A program made the position numbers and the translations under genes. DNA of 64,000 nucleotides from an uncultured Gammaproteobacteria bacterium (GTDB lineage: Bacteria; Pseudomonadota; Gammaproteobacteria; Pseudomonadales; Pseudohongiellaceae), in contig CAJXRP010000003.1 in NCBI GenBank assembly GCA_913060495.1, positions 172,865-236,864 on the forward strand, given 5' to 3'. This document shows, in pieces, positions 61,675 to 64,000 of the stretch; position 1 is the first letter of the stretch; each line of letters begins with the position of its first letter. The notes below the pieces were generated by a model. It was not told where the DNA came from, did no database searches, and saw nothing but the letters and a program-made list of their open reading frames with translations.

Positions 61675-61885
61675 CAATGGGGGTAGAGTACTTCGATCTG
61701 GTATTCACGACGGAGACTTAGGGCGGAAAAATACAAACAGCCTTAGGGCTGTTTGTCCCCTGCGGGCTTCACGGGTTGCTAACTGCTACTGCACAGTCGA
61801 ACCACTGGCGCGAGGATTTTCTGAAGAGCGGGTGTCTGATTAGTTATATGAACCAGCGAGTTAGAACAGTAAATCAGAGCGTAAT
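61675..61885 (+). repeat. Array repeat copy C (edge, hairpin block, tRNA fragment, decayed right arm)
   Basis: Left edge CAATGGGGGTAGAGTA (61675-61690). Hairpin CAAACAGCC (61734-61742) / GGCTGTTTG (61747-61755), then TCCCCTGCGGGCTTC as in copy E. TCGAACCACTGGCGCGAGGA and TTTTC (61798-61820) follow the tRNA-Phe 3' half with several changes. The right arm survives only as CTGATTAGTTATATGAACCA and AAATCAGAGCGT. Confidence 0.72.
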
Positions 61886-61919
61886 ATATAGGGCCATTTA
61901 GCAATGGCTTTTGCCTTGA

Positions 61920-62240
61920 TCAATTTCTTCTTATGTACGTGAGCCTCACATCAGTGTAAATCTTGTCCACCTTGTCGCCATCGATTAAAAAAATGGTAAT
62001 TAAATTATCATCGCTGATAGAGTACCAAATATTACCCTTTTCAAAAAATTCGAGCATCTCATCTCTGATTTCTTTATTGCTTATCCTGAAACTATCAGTT
62101 TCTGAAGGATCTATCTCAGTTCTATCTTGATCAATTGTTCTAGATTGGCTTTCGCTTGTTTCTCCAGGTGCTATAACTTTGACATCAGAGTCGCAGCCCA
62201 GTAGAAAAATTATTATGATTAGTGCTGGTAAAACTCTCAT
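61920..62240 (-). CDS. Small lipoprotein of unknown function
   Basis: 106 residues from ATG 62240: signal and lipobox IIFLLGCDS, then an acidic, serine-rich linker and a small folded end (EMLEFFEKGNIWYSISDDNLITIFL). The frame extends to 62354 without support. AT-rich compared with neighbours. It is the only gene between array copies C and D, so it forms a one-gene module. Function unknown. Confidence 0.6.
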   Translation of the reverse strand: MRVLPALIIIIFLLGCDSDVKVIAPGETSESQSRTIDQDRTEIDPSETDSFRISNKEIRDEMLEFFEKGNIWYSISDDNLITIFLIDGDKVDKIYTDVRLTYIRRN

Positions 62241-62373
62241 TTGACTCACTTCTTCTGGCTTGGGTCCGATTTTATACTCGTGTGCCACTAACAGGTTGAC
62301 TCCAAAAACTGTTAGAAGATGATCACTAATTCTAGTAAAAATTACAATCGGCACGGGCTTTATTCTGAATCAT

Positions 62374-62518
62374 GAGGATTTTCAGTACACTGTGTGACCG
62401 ATTTACTGATTGGATCAATGAGTTAAAAACGCGAAAACAGAGTGTGCTAAGAAGTGTGCTAAAAATTTCGGCACTTGTTAGTCTAAAGCTACTCTATTAA
62501 TACTCTGACCCTATTTAA
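62374..62518 (+). repeat. Array repeat copy D (anticodon-loop fragment, right arm, right edge)
   Basis: GAGGATTTTCAGT (62374-62386) is the tRNA-Phe anticodon arm/loop piece, followed by the arm GTGTGACCGATTTACTGATT, GGATCAATGAGTTAAAAACG, and the 28-bp stretch shared exactly with copy B (to 62460). Right edge TACTCTGACCCTATTTAA at 62501-62518. Confidence 0.8.
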
Positions 62519-62607
62519 CTCTCTATTTAATTAAAAGAGGCGCTGGGTATTGAACCAAAGCGTATCTTGTTACGACTTATGTGTATTCTATAAAGCTCAA
62601 CTTGTAT

Positions 62608-63609
62608 ATGGGAGTCCTCTCTTTGCGCGTACTAATTTTTTCCTTACTCTGTATTGTATTGTCACCTCTCTTAATAGCTGGTGTGATTATTTATACCTGG
62701 CGCGTGCGGCGTATCAGCGTACGTCAGAACATATCAGGCACTGCCAACGAACCGCTCGGCGGTCGACTTGGAATGCACGTAGCAGGGACCCGAATAGATG
62801 AGGCTGCCTATAGGCTCGCTGGTCATCTTCCTTCCTACACCAAATTGTCGAGGTTTTTGCTCTTAGATGTCCTTGGGTTCGCCAGCAAACTAAGCGGCTT
62901 TAAAGGTGGATTCTTTGCTTACCCAGGTGAGCGACCATCCAAATTAATGTCTATGATGTCACATCGGACAGATTTTTTTGATCGCTCGATAAGGGATTCA
63001 TTGAGCAGGAACGAGAATCCGCCAAAACAGTTTGTGGTGTTAGGCGCTGGTTACGATACGCGCTGCTATGACTTGCCGAAAGATTTGGATATTCAGTGCT
63101 TTGAGGTGGATATGGCGCCGACGCTAAACGCTAAGAGAAAGGCGTTGGAGCTAGCTGGCATTCCTCATGATCACGTTATTTTTGTCGAAACTGATTTTAA
63201 TCAAGAAACTTGGATGGAGGCCCTTCTCGCTTCCGGCTTTAATCCGAACCTCACCACTTACATCCTGTGGGAAGGCGTCACCATGTATCTTGTTGAAAAA
63301 GCGGTACGGGACACCTTAAGTCTTGTTTCTACTCTACCTAGGGGAAGTGCAGTGGGTGTTGACTTTTTCTCTGAGGATATGCAGAAGGGTAATGGCCCAT
63401 ACGAAAAAATGAGTAAGGCTATGCACAGGGGGATTAGGTATTACAGCGAAAGTCTAATATTCGGAGTACCGACTGGCGAACAGTTATCAGCTGGGGTGGA
63501 AAGCTTGGCTCGGGATTCAGGCCTAACGCTTTCTCGATTCGAACACACAGGGTCCAAAGAAGACAAATTACCTCCCTGGTACTTCTTTGCCCATATTGAT
63601 AACTTGTAA
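62608..63609 (+). CDS. Membrane-anchored SAM methyltransferase, PPM1/LCMT fold
   Basis: About 333 residues from ATG 62608 (GTG 62581 gives 342). A helix (about 5-27) anchors the N-terminus. Methyltransferase core: FVVLGAGYDTRCYDLP, IQCFEVDMAPTLNAKRKAL, TYILWEGVTMYLVEKAV. This is the same family as the gene at 43674. It is the only gene between array copies D and E, with edge motifs on both sides in inverted orientation. No partner gives a substrate. Confidence 0.83.
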   Translation: MGVLSLRVLIFSLLCIVLSPLLIAGVIIYTWRVRRISVRQNISGTANEPLGGRLGMHVAGTRIDEAAYRLAGHLPSYTKLSRFLLLDVLGFASKLSGFKGGFFAYPGERPSKLMSMMSHRTDFFDRSIRDSLSRNENPPKQFVVLGAGYDTRCYDLPKDLDIQCFEVDMAPTLNAKRKALELAGIPHDHVIFVETDFNQETWMEALLASGFNPNLTTYILWEGVTMYLVEKAVRDTLSLVSTLPRGSAVGVDFFSEDMQKGNGPYEKMSKAMHRGIRYYSESLIFGVPTGEQLSAGVESLARDSGLTLSRFEHTGSKEDKLPPWYFFAHIDNL

Positions 63610-63617
63610 TTGGATAA

Positions 63618-63815
63618 GAGGGGGCAGATTTATTTTTCCGCAAAGAGATAGCTGAGAATCAAGGGGAATCAAAGGGGGTAGAGTTCTTTGATTTTATTGT
63701 CGTTCAGGTGTGGGGGCTCGGGACGGAAGAATCCAAACAGGCTTATGCCTGTTTGTCCCCTGCGGGCTTCGCGCTGACGCGCTCGTTGCTAACTGCTTCG
63801 CAGTTGGTCGAACCG
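63618..63815 (+). repeat. Array repeat copy E, left part (two edges and hairpin block)
   Basis: First edge GAGGGGGCAGATTTATTTTT (63619-63638), the inverse of copy B's right edge; second edge AATCAAAGGGGGTAGAGTTC (63667-63686). Hairpin CAAACAGGC (63734-63742) / GCCTGTTTG (63747-63755), TCCCCTGCGGGCTTCGCG, and a second hairpin AACTGC-TTC-GCAGTT (63791-63805). The fullest copy of the block. Confidence 0.8.
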
Positions 63816-63844
63816 GTTGTGGTTCTCATCCGGCCACTAAACTC

Positions 63845-63888
63845 CATACATAAAAAAGCCCCGCTAAAGCGAGGCTTTTTTATGTATG
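63845..63888 (-). terminator. tRNA-Phe terminator remnant (bidirectional hairpin)
   Basis: CATACATAAAAAAGCC (63845-63860) pairs with GGCTTTTTTATGTATG (63873-63888) around an inner CGCT/AGCG stem. On the minus strand it directly follows the CCA end of the tRNA fragment, as the natural terminator of a tRNA gene would. Confidence 0.88.
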
Positions 63889-63932
63889 GTGCCCAGGGGC
63901 GGAATCGAACCACCGACACGAGGATTTTCAGT
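63887..63932 (-). other. 3' half of tRNA-Phe (attachment-site-like fragment)
   Basis: On the minus strand this reads CTGAAAATCCTC (loop with GAA anticodon and 3' stem), the variable region, a T-arm with TTCGATTC, then the acceptor strand CCTGGGC-A-CCA. The 5' half is absent: upstream of the loop stands the array arm sequence instead of a GAGGA stem and D-arm. The break lies at the anticodon loop, a known crossover site for tRNA-directed integrases. Not a functional tRNA. Confidence 0.88.
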
Positions 63933-64000
63933 AGACTGCGTGACCGATTCGTTAATTGAATCAATGAGTTAAAACTGGAAAATCAGAGTGTGCTAAGAAG
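63920..64000 (+). repeat. Array repeat copy E, right arm (cut by the window end)
   Basis: GAGGATTTTCAGT then AGACTGCGTGACCGATTCGT, GAATCAATGAGTTAAAACTG and CAGAGTGTGCTAAGAAG up to the last base. This is the same arm as in A, B and D. The continuation lies outside the window. Confidence 0.85.

Noticed and set aside
51893..63815. Array spacers as integron attC sites
   Set aside because: They contain hairpins and separate genes, but I see no GTTRRRY core sites, no R''/L'' box layout and no integron integrase; a tRNA-Phe fragment points to a different recombinase type.
63887..63932. Functional tRNA-Phe gene
   Set aside because: Only the 3' half from the anticodon loop is present; the D-arm and 5' acceptor strand are missing.
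63708..63959. Open frame of 83 residues, and its opposite frame 63743-63964
   Set aside because: Both lie wholly inside the repeat, hairpins and tRNA fragment, with no ribosome site; they are by-products of the repeat.
1..64000. CRISPR array or phage genes
   Set aside because: No regularly spaced short repeats with unique spacers and no capsid, terminase or lysis-type proteins were seen.

Overview
The window reads as a chromosomal segment of a free-living, probably marine, aerobic Gammaproteobacterium. This is judged from the E. coli-like DbpA and YbiT homologues, Lrp/AsnC regulators, a TonB receptor with M16 peptidases, many Tat and lipoprotein signals, and a cbb3-type oxidase. Base composition looks close to 50 % G+C. 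No species name can be read from the sequence. About 55 protein genes are supported. No complete rRNA, tRNA, CRISPR array, transposase or integrase gene is visible.

Region by region. 0.3-1.7 kb: a CDP-alcohol phosphotransferase, a cytidylyltransferase and a 38-residue lysine-rich protein. 1.7-6.3 kb (minus): exported amino-acid racemase and N-acyl-D-amino-acid deacylase lipoprotein (a D-amino-acid pair) and a SulP anion transporter. 6.8-13 kb: DbpA helicase, exported M20 peptidase, MFS transporter, alpha/beta hydrolase, cupin. 13.2-18.7 kb: two Lrp regulators, each divergent from or next to a PLP/NAD amino-acid enzyme (alanine dehydrogenase, class V aminotransferase), and a Tat-exported LD-carboxypeptidase. 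18.9-24.2 kb: TonB receptor with an active/inactive M16 peptidase pair. 24.3-28.4 kb: YbiT, NhaC and a two-gene membrane unit containing an unlisted 44-residue protein. 28.8-34.6 kb: copper island (Met/His/Cys-rich leader protein, multicopper oxidase CopA, CopB, copper P-type ATPase).

36.9-43.4 kb holds the most unusual respiratory locus: one 903-residue polypeptide that joins CcoN, CcoO and a two-haem CcoP-like part, then a CcoQ-like peptide, then a TsdA-like dihaem cytochrome, with a Tat-exported DsrE-like protein and a porin opposite. A paralogue of the Tat protein and a DsrE-family protein lie at 47.8-49.2 kb. A two-component system at 44.8-46.5 kb may link the loci, because the same 13-bp motif sits upstream of both.

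47.6-64 kb (right third): gene modules (DsrE/cupin; phosphodiesterase/PLD; helicase-TetR-hydrolase; MarR-haem protein-reductase; lipoprotein; methyltransferase) are separated by related non-coding repeats. Each repeat consists of some or all of: a GGGGTMAGAGTA-like edge, a conserved CAAACAG hairpin, a fragment of the 3' half of tRNA-Phe, and a conserved arm ending in GTGTGCTAAGAAGTGTGCT. The copies are best preserved at the right end, where 46 nt of tRNA-Phe (anticodon loop to CCA) and its terminator remain. I read this as an array of modules accreted by site-specific recombination at tRNA-Phe, with the recombinase outside the window or lost. This is the best candidate for an undescribed system here.
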